DNA of 64,000 nt from JAJZRJ01 sp040757055 (GCA_040757055.1 JBFLXY010000001.1:186001-250000); one strand, 5' to 3'. Positions 26,201 through 35,164 are shown, counted from the first letter of the stretch. The notes: generated by a model from the sequence alone, not told the origin. A program made the numbers and translations.

Positions 26201-28381
26201 TCAGCAGGTGGAATAGCCGCAGCTCACGCACTGGTTGCAGCCGCCGCTGCGCCGCATGGTAAGGCGGCCGCAGGCCGGGCACGAGGCGTAAGAGGATGGT
26301 TCTTCGTAGGGCTCGGGATTGCTGTTGGCGTCGTCGGCCGCGCAGTTGTCCAGCACCCTGGCCAGCGCCGCCGGGATCGAGTAGACCCGGCCGAGCAGGC
26401 CGTTCTGCCAGGCGCCGTCCGAGGAGATGTCTTCCAGGGTCCGGGCGATCTTGCCCACCAGCCGGTAGTCGTGCTGAAGGGCCACCGAGATGACGCGGCC
26501 CAGGGCCTCGCTCATGCCGTGCAGGGTGGAGCCCGACTTGGTGGTGTTGAGGAAGACCTCGCGCACGTGGCCGTTCTTGCCGCGATTGGCCGTAACATAG
26601 AGCGGCGCCGGGCCGCGGAACTTGAAGGTGCTGCCCCGCCGCTCGTCGAGGTCGCTGAACTCGCCGGCGCTGTCAATTTTGCGGCTGCCGTCGCTCAGGA
26701 CCGATTCCATCGAGGAGTCGCGGAACATGGTGATGCCCTTCAGGTTGCTCTTGCGGGCGTACTGGAGAATCTTTTCGATCTCCTCCACCGTGGTCTCGGC
26801 CGGCAGGTTGATGGTCTTCGACACCGCGGTGTGGTTGAAGGCCTGGCAGGCCTCCAGGATGCGGATCTGCTGGTAGGGCTCGATCTCATGGGCGGTCTGC
26901 CGCGCCACCCCGTCGAGTTTTTTTTCGTCGTAGGAATAGAACTCCAGCGGCACCAGGGTGAACTCCTTCCAGGAGTCGTCCACATCCTTGACCTTGCGGC
27001 TCTGGACCATGGAGAAATAAGGCTCCACGCCGGTGCAGGCGATGCGCAGCAGCTGGGAGATCGAGCCGGTGGGCGCCTGGGATGTGGTGACCGAGTTGTA
27101 AAGGCCACCAAGCTTCCTCACCGTGGCGAAGATGGCCTTCGCCTGCCTGGTCCAGAATTTCGAGGCCGGCATGTCGGTCTGGATGAAGGAGAGGGCCTCG
27201 CTCTCGATCTTCTCCACATATTCCCTGTTCCACTCGCGGGGCTTCAGCTTCTCGCCGCCCGCCGCCTTGGTGAACTCGGCGTAGTCAAGGCTGCCCTGCA
27301 TGGAGCCGAGCATGAGGGCGAGCTGGGTAGCCTTGGCAAAGAGCGGCGCCTGGTGCTCGTCGCCATAGGAAACCTCGAAATGGTTCATGGCATGGTGCAG
27401 GCCGGTAAAGCCGATGCCGATGGGCCGGAACTTCATGGTGTTCTTTCGGATCCGCTCGATGGGAGGGAAGCCGCCGAGGTCGAGCACCTCGTTGCCGGCC
27501 ATGGCGGCCAGCCGGGAACTCTCAAAGACGTTGGCCAGATAGTCTTCCTGCTTTTTGGCCAGACACTTGGGCAGCGAGATGGTGAGGAGGTTGCAGGCGG
27601 TATCCTTGGTGGAAAGATATTCGCCGCAGGGATTGGAAAAGACCGGCCGGAAGCGGGACGGTACCGGGGTGTTGGCCACGCTCTTCTGGGTGAAAAGCAG
27701 GCCGGGATCGCCGGATTTCCAGATATACTGGGCGATCAGGTGGAGCAGCTCCTCCTGCTCCCAGAACTTTTCGCTGGTCACGTTGATCGAGACGTTGCAG
27801 CCGCTGTACTTGCCGGGGTTGTCCCCCTTGAAGGTGACGAACTCCCGGATGTCCTTGATATTCCAGTCGGCCTGGATCATCAGGGCGCCGCGTCGCTTGC
27901 CGCCCTGGCTGATCCGGGCGGAAAGCTGGGAGAAGCCCTTGGCAAAGGAAACCGGCCCCGAGGCCACGCCCTGGCCGTTGTCCACCATGGAGCCTTTGGG
28001 CCGGACCTTGGAGACATCGATGCCGCCGCCGCCCGCATGCTGGAAGATGGTGACCAGATCGCGCTCCATGGCGAAGATGGCCTCGGTGGAATCCTCCACG
28101 TCGCCCAAGGGGTAGCAGGAATAATAGCCCCGGCGGAGGGTGTGCGGATTGCCGCCGTTCATCAGGAAGGGGGTGGCGGTGATGAAGCGCTGCTGGAGAA
28201 GCGCCTTGGCCACCCCGGGATTCCGGAACTGGCTGCTCACCCGCAGCAGCACCTGGGCGAGGTCCTTTTCCTGGGGCGAACCATCTTTGGGATCGCGCAC
28301 CGAATAGCGCGCCTGCACCAGATACTGCTCGAAACGCTCCCACTCGGTGATGGCCTCTTCCAGGGAAATGGGCAATTCCAT
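26201..28381 (-). CDS. nrdJ: Adenosylcobalamin-dependent (class II) ribonucleotide reductase
   Basis: Makes deoxyribonucleotides using a radical formed from adenosylcobalamin, working with or without oxygen. The 726-residue protein has FLMNGGNPHTLRRGYYSCY, the active-site region FSNPCGEYLSTKDTACNL, GFPPIERIRKNTMKF, SVTTSQAPTGSISQLLR and a C-terminal cysteine cluster (CPACG, CNQCVSCG) that forms a zinc ribbon and the thiol relay. AAGGAG precedes the ATG. It lies downstream of der in the same direction, with 117 bases between. No other ribonucleotide reductase is in the window, and cobalamin genes occur at its far end. No B12 riboswitch was recognised upstream. Confidence 0.94.
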   Translation of the reverse strand: MELPISLEEAITEWERFEQYLVQARYSVRDPKDGSPQEKDLAQVLLRVSSQFRNPGVAKALLQQRFITATPFLMNGGNPHTLRRGYYSCYPLGDVEDSTEAIFAMERDLVTIFQHAGGGGIDVSKVRPKGSMVDNGQGVASGPVSFAKGFSQLSARISQGGKRRGALMIQADWNIKDIREFVTFKGDNPGKYSGCNVSINVTSEKFWEQEELLHLIAQYIWKSGDPGLLFTQKSVANTPVPSRFRPVFSNPCGEYLSTKDTACNLLTISLPKCLAKKQEDYLANVFESSRLAAMAGNEVLDLGGFPPIERIRKNTMKFRPIGIGFTGLHHAMNHFEVSYGDEHQAPLFAKATQLALMLGSMQGSLDYAEFTKAAGGEKLKPREWNREYVEKIESEALSFIQTDMPASKFWTRQAKAIFATVRKLGGLYNSVTTSQAPTGSISQLLRIACTGVEPYFSMVQSRKVKDVDDSWKEFTLVPLEFYSYDEKKLDGVARQTAHEIEPYQQIRILEACQAFNHTAVSKTINLPAETTVEEIEKILQYARKSNLKGITMFRDSSMESVLSDGSRKIDSAGEFSDLDERRGSTFKFRGPAPLYVTANRGKNGHVREVFLNTTKSGSTLHGMSEALGRVISVALQHDYRLVGKIARTLEDISSDGAWQNGLLGRVYSIPAALARVLDNCAADDANSNPEPYEEPSSYASCPACGRLTMRRSGGCNQCVSCGYSTC

Positions 28382-28498
28382 AGACGAACTCCTTTGGCAA
28401 GACAGGGACGAAAACAGGCGGTCCGACACGGGCCCCATCCCCATTATGCCAGATCAGTCGCGGGCGGCAAGGAGATTTCCGGATTTTTCAGGACCGGC

Positions 28499-29845
28499 TC
28501 AATCGCCGTACTGCTTGCGCTCCCGCTCCCGCAGGAGGATCTTGAGCGGGGTCTTGCCGAGACCGAGCTGTTCCCGGAACTGGTTGACCAGGAAGCGGTA
28601 GTAGGAAAAGTGGACCCCCTTGGGGTAGTTGACAAAAAGCACGAAGGTGGGCGGCTTGGTGGCCACCTGGGTGACGTAGTAGAACTTGAGGCGCCGCCCC
28701 TTGTGCATGGGCGGGGTGTGGGCGGCGAGGGCCGCGGTGAGCACCTTGTTGAGCTGGGCCGTGGAAAACTCCTGGCCGTACTGGCGGTAGACCTGGTCGA
28801 TGAGGGGAAAGAGCTTGGTCACGCCGGTACCGGCCAAGGCCGAGACCCGATGCACCGGGGCAAAACCGATGAAGTGGGTGGCGCGCTCCACCTCCTCCTG
28901 CAACCGCTTCTGGCGTTTGGCATCGTTGGCGATCAGGTCCCACTTGTTGATGAGCAGCAGGCAGGCGCGGCCCCGCTCCATGCAGTAGCCGATGACCTTG
29001 GTGTCCTGCTCGGTGATCCCTTCATCGGCGTCGATGAGGATGAAGGCGAGGTCGCATTGCTCCAAGGCCCGCAGGGCGCGCATGACGCTGAACTTCTCGA
29101 TCTTCTCCTGCACCTTGCCCTTGCGGCGGATGCCTGCGGTATCGATGAGGAGGTAATGGCGGCCTTTCCGCTCCAGCATGGTATCCACAGAATCGCGGGT
29201 GGTGCCGGCCACCTCGGAGACCACCATCCGCTCCTCTCCCACCAGGCGGTTGACCAGCGACGACTTGCCCACGTTGGGCCGGCCCAGGAAGGCGATGCGG
29301 ATGGTCTCCGGCGGCAGTTCTTCCTCCGGCGCCGGCTCCAACCCCTCGATCAGGTGGCCGAAGAAATCGTTGACCCCGAAGCCGTGGGCCGCGGAAAGGG
29401 GCCAGAGGTGGTCGACGCCCAATTCGTAGAAGGGCGGCAGCAGCCGCTGCTCCTGGCCCGGGTCGTCGATCTTGTTCACCAGATAGTGGACCTCCTTGCC
29501 CGATCGCCGCAAGAGCTCCACCACCTTGAGGTCGTCGGCCATCACCCCTTCGCGGCCGTCGAGCAGCAGCAGGATGACATCCGCCTCGGCGATGGCCTGG
29601 CGGGTCTGCTCCTGGATCATCCGGTTGATCTGGTCCTCCGGACCGGTGGACTCGATGCCGCCGGTATCCACCAGGAGGAAGGACTTGTCGTTCCAGGTCA
29701 CCCGCTCGTAGTGGCGATCCCGGGTTACGCCCGGGCTGGGATCGACAATGGCCTTCTGCGACTTGGCCAGCCGGTTGAAGAGGCTCGATTTGCCCACATT
29801 GGGCCGGCCGACCAGGGCGATGAGGGGCAGTCTGTCACGGGCCAT
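28499..29845 (-). CDS. der: Ribosome biogenesis GTPase Der
   Basis: Essential tandem GTPase needed for maturation of the 50S ribosomal subunit. The 448-residue protein has two GTPase domains: the first with GRPNVGKSSLFNRL, DTGGIE and NKID, the second with GRPNVGKSSLVNRL, DTAGIRRKGKV and NKWD. A KH-like C-terminal domain follows. The ATG follows AAGGAGAT at good spacing and overlaps the end of the AmgK-like kinase gene by 11 bases, so it belongs to the lpx-murU-amgK run. Longer in-frame starts upstream are inside that kinase gene and are not supported. Confidence 0.97.
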   Translation of the reverse strand: MARDRLPLIALVGRPNVGKSSLFNRLAKSQKAIVDPSPGVTRDRHYERVTWNDKSFLLVDTGGIESTGPEDQINRMIQEQTRQAIAEADVILLLLDGREGVMADDLKVVELLRRSGKEVHYLVNKIDDPGQEQRLLPPFYELGVDHLWPLSAAHGFGVNDFFGHLIEGLEPAPEEELPPETIRIAFLGRPNVGKSSLVNRLVGEERMVVSEVAGTTRDSVDTMLERKGRHYLLIDTAGIRRKGKVQEKIEKFSVMRALRALEQCDLAFILIDADEGITEQDTKVIGYCMERGRACLLLINKWDLIANDAKRQKRLQEEVERATHFIGFAPVHRVSALAGTGVTKLFPLIDQVYRQYGQEFSTAQLNKVLTAALAAHTPPMHKGRRLKFYYVTQVATKPPTFVLFVNYPKGVHFSYYRFLVNQFREQLGLGKTPLKILLRERERKQYGD

Positions 29846-30896
29846 GGGAAATCTCCTTGTGCCCGGCCAGGGTTGCGGCCACGTTGCGGGCAAGTTGGGC
29901 AAGATGCGGGAACTGTTTCCCCGCCGGCAGGGCCAGGTGGTGCAGCAGGTGCTCGCTGGCGGGCCGAAGATAGGCGGCAAAGAAGGGCTTGCCCCGCTGC
30001 TGGGAGAGAAAGGCAAAGGCGCCCAGCATCTGGAGGTTGCGCTGGAGCGCCAGGTAGAAATAGCCGGCAGCAAAGGCGTCTCGGTCAAAGGGCATCATGC
30101 GCGCCGCCACCTGGCAGTAATGGTCGAACAGCTCGGCACGCAACGCCTGCGGCAGATCCACATAGGGGTCGATGAGCAGGGCCGCCAGATCATAGCCCAA
30201 CGGGCCGAGCCGCGCCCCCTGAAAATCGACGATGCGGATGCGGCCGGCCTGGATCATGAGGTTCCGCGACTGGAAATCCCGGTGCAGAACAAAACCGGCC
30301 GGCTCCCTGCCCGCCCGCCCGGCCAGGGCCTCGAACTCGGCCGCCAGTTCCGGCGTCATAGGCCCCATGCCGAGAAAATCGCGGCAGAGGGCCTGATAGA
30401 AATAGTCCGACTCCCGGTCGAGCATCAGCGCCTTGTCGTAGGCCGGGGTATCCCAGCAGGACTCCTGCGGAAAGCCCGGCGCGCCCTGGACCTGCAAAAG
30501 CACCAGGGCCTCGATGGCGAGGCGGTACCAGTGTGCCGTCTCGGCCGGATGGTGTTGCGCCCGGTGATAGAGCAGCTCGTCGCCCAGGTCCTCCATGAGC
30601 AGGATGCCGGATTCTTCATCAAAGCCCATCACCTCGGGCACCGCGACACCGGCCCCAAAGAGGTGGCGGCCAATGACAAAGGCGGCACGGGCCTCAGCCA
30701 TGCCCTTGGCATTGAGCCGGCTCGGCAGGGCGGCGAGCAGCCGGCGGCCGTCCTTCGCCGCACAGCGGACAAAAACGCGGTCGGAACCGTCGCCGGAGAG
30801 ACACTCAAGGCCGCTGCCAGCGGGCAACACGATACCGCACCGTTCCAGCAGGGCGTGGAGGGCAGCGCGGCTCTCGGCAGGGATGTCGATGGGCAT
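29835..30896 (-). CDS. Phosphotransferase resembling AmgK (anomeric MurNAc/GlcNAc kinase)
   Basis: Aminoglycoside-phosphotransferase fold enzyme of 353 residues. The catalytic loop is FVLHRDFQSRNLMIQ and the metal site IRIVDFQGARLGPLGYDLAALLID, a pattern that fits AmgK-type sugar kinases of Pseudomonas. Those phosphorylate MurNAc at C1 for direct reuse in peptidoglycan precursors. The next gene upstream encodes a nucleotidyltransferase like MurU, the next enzyme in that pathway, 21 bases away. The pairing strengthens the assignment, though other sugars are possible and it remains an inference. The stop overlaps the start of der. Confidence 0.75.
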   Translation of the reverse strand: MPIDIPAESRAALHALLERCGIVLPAGSGLECLSGDGSDRVFVRCAAKDGRRLLAALPSRLNAKGMAEARAAFVIGRHLFGAGVAVPEVMGFDEESGILLMEDLGDELLYHRAQHHPAETAHWYRLAIEALVLLQVQGAPGFPQESCWDTPAYDKALMLDRESDYFYQALCRDFLGMGPMTPELAAEFEALAGRAGREPAGFVLHRDFQSRNLMIQAGRIRIVDFQGARLGPLGYDLAALLIDPYVDLPQALRAELFDHYCQVAARMMPFDRDAFAAGYFYLALQRNLQMLGAFAFLSQQRGKPFFAAYLRPASEHLLHHLALPAGKQFPHLAQLARNVAATLAGHKEISHGP

Positions 30897-30917
30897 GGCA
30901 GCTTCCGGTCTCCGGCC

Positions 30918-31826
30918 TCAGGTCAGAATCGTATCATGGGCCACGGTGCCGGGGGACACGGTGGCCCCGTCCCAGACCACCACCCGGGAGAGATGCGCAT
31001 CATCGCCGATCACCGCATGGCTGCCGATGGCGACCCAGTCGTCAAAGCGGACATTCTTCCCCATCGTCACGCCCTCCCCATGAAAGAAGGGGCCGGAGGC
31101 CGGGGCAAAACCAGGCAGCGATGGCGCTCCCCTGCCAGTCAGCAATTGGCCATGGAGGTCGAGATAATCGGCCGGGGTGCCCATGTCGGTCCAGAAATGG
31201 TCCTGCGCCAGAAGGGCGCTGATGCGGCCATTGCCGGCGATGATTTCCCGGTAGCGGTCGATGATGTTGGCAAAGAGCCCCTGGGGAATCGGGGCCAGAA
31301 CCTCCGGGTCCACCACATGGATGCCGGTGAAGGCAAGCAACCGCTCGCCCGGCTCCGTTGTTGCGCCGGCACTGGCAAAGCCTGCGATGCGGCCATCCGT
31401 AGCCACCCGCACCGTGTTGAAACGGGGAAGGTCGTGCATCACCATGGTCACCTGGTTGCCGGAACGCAGGTGCTCCTCGTAGACCCAGGCCAGGTCGAGG
31501 TTGTGGACCACGTCGCCGTTGACGATGAGCACCGGGCCGTTGGTAAAATGGAGCAGGGCAAGGCGCAGCCCGCCGCCGGTGCCCATTTCCCTGGTCTCCC
31601 GCTGGAGGATCACCCCGGGCTCGTTCCGGAAGGCGGCCTCGATCTGGTCAGCCAAATGGTAGGCATTGATCACCACCGGCCCGAAGCCCGCCTGCCGCAC
31701 CTGCTTGAGCACGGCGGCCACCAGCGGGGTGTCGAGCACGGGAAAGAGGGGTTTCGGTCGGACGAGGGTATAGGGCCGCAGCCGGGTGCCGAGGCCGGCA
31801 GCCAGGATCATCGCGTTCTTGACCAT
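30918..31826 (-). CDS. Sugar-1-phosphate nucleotidyltransferase resembling MurU
   Basis: Nucleotidyltransferase that would activate a sugar-1-phosphate. The N-terminal LAAGLGTRLRPYTLVRPKPLF motif is the nucleotide-binding signature, with metal-binding aspartate in LIVNGDVVHNLDL and FWTDMGTPADYLDLHGQLL further on. With the neighbouring AmgK-like kinase this resembles the MurNAc salvage pair, giving UDP-MurNAc from recycled wall sugar. At 302 residues it is longer than Pseudomonas MurU because of a C-terminal hexapeptide-type extension (AIGSHAVIGDDAHLSRVVVWDGA). It could alternatively be a mannose- or glucose-1-phosphate enzyme. It starts 18 bases after lpxI ends. Confidence 0.77.
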   Translation of the reverse strand: MVKNAMILAAGLGTRLRPYTLVRPKPLFPVLDTPLVAAVLKQVRQAGFGPVVINAYHLADQIEAAFRNEPGVILQRETREMGTGGGLRLALLHFTNGPVLIVNGDVVHNLDLAWVYEEHLRSGNQVTMVMHDLPRFNTVRVATDGRIAGFASAGATTEPGERLLAFTGIHVVDPEVLAPIPQGLFANIIDRYREIIAGNGRISALLAQDHFWTDMGTPADYLDLHGQLLTGRGAPSLPGFAPASGPFFHGEGVTMGKNVRFDDWVAIGSHAVIGDDAHLSRVVVWDGATVSPGTVAHDTILT

Positions 31827-31844
31827 GGGGGTTACCGGCTCCGC

Positions 31845-32681
31845 TCAGAGGGACAGGGCCCCGTCCGGCCCCTCTTCGATCCCGACCACCACGATACCCG
31901 TCTTGTTGGCGGCGCGCACCACCTCGTCGCAGTCGAAGAGCAGGGCCTGGCCCGCCTCCACCGCCAGCACCTTCGCCTGCACACCCTGCATGGTCTCGAT
32001 GGTGCGCAACCCAATGGCCGGCAGGTCGAAGCGAAAATCCTGCTGGGGTTTTTTCAGCTTCACCACCACGGCGCCTTCGCGGCCCAGTTCACCGCCGCGA
32101 CGGATGGCGGCATCCGTGCCCTCGATGGCCTCCACCGCCAGCACTGAACGGTCACGCACCACCACGCACTGGCCGATGTCCAGCGCGCCGATGGCCCGGG
32201 CCGTCTGCCAGCCGAAACGGATATCCTCCACCTGTTCGGCCGAAGGGCGCTTCTTGGTGAGCACCCCCTTGGGAAAAAGGAGATGGGGCAGATAGAGGGT
32301 GGAGGGCAGCACGCGGATCCCCTCCTCTTCGAGCACCGCGGCCACGGCCCGGAGAATGGCGTCGTCCTGGCGGATGTCGATCTTGTTCCAGAGGGAGAGC
32401 CCCTTGAGATCGGGCCAGACGTCCTTGAATATCCTGGTCTTGGTGATGGCGCCGGCAAAGACCGTTTCCGTCACCCCCTCGCCCTTGAAAAAGGAGATGA
32501 TTTTGCCGAGCTGGCCGAGCTTCACCCAGCAGACGCGATCGGCAGCCTGGTCGATTTCCGGCCAGGTCTCCCCCTTGTGGGCCGCGGCCATCACCTGCCG
32601 ACCCTGCTTTTTGGCGGCCTCGGCAAAAAGGAGCGGAAACTGCCCGCCGCCGGCGATGATCCCGATCTTATTCGTCGTCAT
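31845..32681 (-). CDS. lpxI: UDP-2,3-diacylglucosamine diphosphatase LpxI
   Basis: Cleaves UDP-2,3-diacylglucosamine to lipid X in lipid A synthesis; LpxI replaces LpxH in many alpha- and deltaproteobacteria. The 278-residue length fits. Typical stretches are IGIIAGGGQFPLLFAEAAKK at the N-terminus, TVFAGAITKTRIFKDVWPD in the middle, and the C-terminal FRFDLPAIGLRTIETMQ with GQALLFDCDEVVRAAN. The gene overlaps the end of lpxA by 14 bases, the usual lpxA-lpxI order. No lpxB follows here, as it does in many relatives, so the disaccharide synthase must be elsewhere. Confidence 0.93.
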   Translation of the reverse strand: MTTNKIGIIAGGGQFPLLFAEAAKKQGRQVMAAAHKGETWPEIDQAADRVCWVKLGQLGKIISFFKGEGVTETVFAGAITKTRIFKDVWPDLKGLSLWNKIDIRQDDAILRAVAAVLEEEGIRVLPSTLYLPHLLFPKGVLTKKRPSAEQVEDIRFGWQTARAIGALDIGQCVVVRDRSVLAVEAIEGTDAAIRRGGELGREGAVVVKLKKPQQDFRFDLPAIGLRTIETMQGVQAKVLAVEAGQALLFDCDEVVRAANKTGIVVVGIEEGPDGALSL

Positions 32682-33471
32682 CGCCCGCGGCCCGCAACAC
32701 GCTCCGCTTGGTGGTGCGGAAGAAGTGGACCAGATGCTCCACCTCGGCGCAGCCCGGCACCTCGGCCAGGGCCAGGTCAAGGGCCTCCTGGAGCAGGAGT
32801 TCCGGCCGGCGGAAAATGACCTTGAAGGCCTGCACCAGACCGCTGATCGATTCGCTGCTGAATCCGGCGCGCTTCAATCCCACCCGGTTGATGCCGGTGA
32901 CTCGCATCTGGCCGCGGATGCCGGACATGATTACGTAGGGCGGCACGTCCTTGCTCACCCCGGACATGCCGCCGATGTAGCAGTAGGTGCCGATGCGGGT
33001 GAACTGCTGCACCGCCGTCAAGCCACCGATGATGGCACAGTCCTCGATCTCGACGTGGCCCGCCAACGTCGCACCATTGGCCATGATGACATGGTTGCCG
33101 ACGATGCAGTCGTGGGCAATGTGGACCGAACCCATGAGCAGGTTGTGGCTTCCCACCTTGGTGTAGTTGATGCCCGTGGGGGTGCCGCGGTGGATGGAGA
33201 CGTATTCGCGGATCACGTTGTGGTCGCCGATGATGAGTTCGGTGGGTTCGCCGTGGTACTTCAGATCCTGGGGCGGCGCGCCGACGGTGGCAAAGGGACC
33301 GATCCTGTTGCCGGCGCCGATTCTGGTCGGGCCGGTGATCACGGTGTGCGGGGCGATCTCGCACTCCGGCCCGATGGTGACATCCGGGCCGATGACGGCA
33401 TAGGGGCCGACGGTGACCGACTCGTGGAGGCTGGCAGCGGGATCGACAACCGCAGTGGGGTGAATGGGCAT
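32668..33471 (-). CDS. lpxA: UDP-N-acetylglucosamine O-acyltransferase LpxA
   Basis: First step of lipid A synthesis, transferring a hydroxyacyl chain from acyl carrier protein to UDP-GlcNAc. The 267-residue protein is a left-handed beta helix of hexapeptide repeats (HPTAVVDPAASLHESVTVGP, then VTIGPECEIAPHTVI). It keeps the catalytic histidine in VHIAHDCIVGNHVIM and the substrate region GMSGVSKDVPPYVIMSG, followed by a helical C-terminus beginning GINRVGLKR. The start codon lies 43 bases downstream of the fabZ stop, and the 3' end overlaps lpxI. The assignment is secure from length, motifs and gene order. Confidence 0.96.
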   Translation of the reverse strand: MPIHPTAVVDPAASLHESVTVGPYAVIGPDVTIGPECEIAPHTVITGPTRIGAGNRIGPFATVGAPPQDLKYHGEPTELIIGDHNVIREYVSIHRGTPTGINYTKVGSHNLLMGSVHIAHDCIVGNHVIMANGATLAGHVEIEDCAIIGGLTAVQQFTRIGTYCYIGGMSGVSKDVPPYVIMSGIRGQMRVTGINRVGLKRAGFSSESISGLVQAFKVIFRRPELLLQEALDLALAEVPGCAEVEHLVHFFRTTKRSVLRAAGDDDE

Positions 33472-33514
33472 GGAATCTCTCGCAGATGCAGGGTTCGTGG
33501 TGCGGTAAAAAAAA

Positions 33515-33961
33515 TCAGGCAAAGGTGGCCATCAGTTCGGCCTCGGCCACCAGCTTGCCGTCCACCAGGGCCTTGCCGGCCATGACCCAGAACTTGGACT
33601 TGCGCTTCAGCACGGTCAACTCATAGAGGAGCTGGTCGCCCGGCACCACCTTCTGCCGGAACTTGACCTTGTCGAGCCCGGCGAAGTAGACGAGCTTGGT
33701 GCCAACCATGTCGCGGTCGGTGAGGTAGGCCAAGAGCGCTCCCACCTGGGCCATGCCTTCCAGCATGAGCACCCCGGGCATCACCGGTTCGCCGGGGAAA
33801 TGGCCCTGGAAAAAATTCTCGTTCATGCTGACGTTCTTGATCCCCCTGATGGCCACCCCCGGCTCCACGTCCACGATGCGGTCCACCATGATGAAGGGGT
33901 AGCGGTGGGGCAGCAGGCTCAGGATCTCCTTGATGTCGATGCGCTTCGGGTCCACACTCAT
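33515..33961 (-). CDS. fabZ: 3-hydroxyacyl-ACP dehydratase FabZ
   Basis: Hot-dog fold enzyme of fatty acid elongation that dehydrates 3-hydroxyacyl-ACP and competes with LpxA and LpxD for that substrate, which explains its usual place among the lpx genes. The 148 residues contain LPHRYPFIMVDRI and the active-site stretch GHFPGEPVMPGVLMLEGMAQ, with the catalytic histidine (GHF) and glutamate (LEG). The order lpxD-fabZ-lpxA is the standard one. The start is the ATG after a run of purines (GGAGGAGAAGAG), giving a strong ribosome binding site. Confidence 0.96.
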   Translation of the reverse strand: MSVDPKRIDIKEILSLLPHRYPFIMVDRIVDVEPGVAIRGIKNVSMNENFFQGHFPGEPVMPGVLMLEGMAQVGALLAYLTDRDMVGTKLVYFAGLDKVKFRQKVVPGDQLLYELTVLKRKSKFWVMAGKALVDGKLVAEAELMATFA

Positions 33962-34001
33962 CTCTTCTCCTCCCTCAAAAAAACACACCGCAAGAGGCGG
34001 T

Positions 34002-35051
34002 TCATTTCTTGCCGGACAACAGTTCCGCCACCTGGCGTTTCAGTTCCCGCAGCTCCTTGAGCAGTTCCGGCAGCCTGGCCACGGCGGCACTGGCGCGCAG
34101 CCACTTCTTGTGGGGAATCGCCGGGATGCCGGCGATGATGGCGCCATCGGGCTGGTCGTCGTGCACCCCGGACTTGGCCGCGATCATCACGCCGTTGCCA
34201 ATATCAAGGTGGCCGGCCAAACCCACCTGCCCGCCCATCACCACATGGTGGCCGGTCTTGGTGCTGCCGGCAATCCCCACCTGGGCCACCAGAAAGGAAT
34301 GCTCGCCGATGACCACATTGTGGCCGAGCTGCACCAGGTTGTCGATCTTGGCCCCGGCCTTGACCCAGGTCCTGCCGAAGGTGCCGCGGTCGATACAGGC
34401 ATTGGCGCCGATCTCCACGTCGTCGTCGAGCTGGACGATGCCGACGTGGGGGCGCTTCACATGGCGGCCCGCCTCGTCGGTGGCGTAGCCGAAGCCATCG
34501 CTGCCGATCACCGCGCCAGGATGGATGATGACCCGCTTGCCCAGCACCGAGCGGGCCACGATGGTCACATTGGCATGCAGCAGCGCGTCGTCGCCGATGA
34601 CCGCCTCATCGCCGATCACCACCCCGGGGCCGATGGTCACCCTTTCGCCGAGTTGCACGCCGTTGCCGATGACCGCATGGGGGCCGATGGTGACCGCATC
34701 GGGAATCCGGCAGCGGCTGCCGATCACCGCCGTGGGGTGGATGCCGGCCGCGGCAAAGGGCCGGGCCAGAAACTGGTTGTGGATGATGGCCGCCGCCAGA
34801 TAGGGATTGCGTACCCGGATGGCCGGCCGGCCGGCTTCTGCCACCGCCATCGGCAGAATCACCGCCGAGGCGCGGCAGGCGGCCAGCTCCTCCAGGCGAC
34901 GGCCATCGCTGACAAAGGTGATCTCCCCGTCAACGGCTCCGGCCAGATCGTTCAGGCCGGAAATCGCCAAATCCGGCGGGCCAGCCAGCTCGCCAGCCAC
35001 CAGGGTGGCCAGTTCCGCCAGCGTCCTTGTTGTTCCCTCCGCACCTGCCAC
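34002..35051 (-). CDS. lpxD: UDP-3-O-acylglucosamine N-acyltransferase LpxD
   Basis: Third acyl step of lipid A synthesis, adding an N-linked hydroxyacyl chain. The 349 residues comprise an N-terminal uridine-binding domain (about 1-100), a hexapeptide-repeat beta helix beginning at GIHPTAVIGSRC, the catalytic histidine in DNLVQLGHNVVIGEHS, and a C-terminal helix ending in KRQVAELLSGKK. I chose GTG as start because AGGAG lies 7 bases before it; a TTG five codons upstream would overlap that site. A terminator hairpin ends directly before the ribosome binding site. It leads the lpxD-fabZ-lpxA-lpxI-murU-amgK-der run. Confidence 0.94.
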   Translation of the reverse strand: MAGAEGTTRTLAELATLVAGELAGPPDLAISGLNDLAGAVDGEITFVSDGRRLEELAACRASAVILPMAVAEAGRPAIRVRNPYLAAAIIHNQFLARPFAAAGIHPTAVIGSRCRIPDAVTIGPHAVIGNGVQLGERVTIGPGVVIGDEAVIGDDALLHANVTIVARSVLGKRVIIHPGAVIGSDGFGYATDEAGRHVKRPHVGIVQLDDDVEIGANACIDRGTFGRTWVKAGAKIDNLVQLGHNVVIGEHSFLVAQVGIAGSTKTGHHVVMGGQVGLAGHLDIGNGVMIAAKSGVHDDQPDGAIIAGIPAIPHKKWLRASAAVARLPELLKELRELKRQVAELLSGKK

Positions 35052-35064
35052 CGCGACTCTCCTC

Positions 35065-35107
35065 AAAAAAAAGCGGGCCGCTTCCGCCTCATACGGAAAC
35101 GTCCCGC
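35065..35107 (-). terminator. Terminator hairpin directly before the lpxD ribosome binding site
   Basis: On the minus strand GCGGG and GTTTCCG pair with CGGAAGC and CCCGC around a 7-base loop, with a 2-base internal mismatch and one G-U pair. The stem is followed by eight T residues. The T-run touches the GAGGAG of lpxD. It terminates ihfA transcription, or acts as a leader attenuator for the lpx operon. Confidence 0.75.
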
Positions 35108-35164
35108 CTGCACTGCTCGTTCAAATGTGGGCACGCGGCGGCCGGCAATACCAGCATGCCGCTG

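Noticed and set aside
22677..26216. Long plus-strand frame across the regulator and kinase genes
   Set aside because: It runs through two well-defined minus-strand genes and their junction, as expected of a shadow frame.
28382..28498. Possible cobalamin riboswitch before nrdJ
   Set aside because: The gap is only 117 bases and I could not see the conserved B12-box pattern.
26471..30175. Open frame of more than 1200 codons opposite nrdJ, der and the kinase gene
   Set aside because: Shadow of three clear genes; composition is His/Gly/Leu-rich without any family motif.
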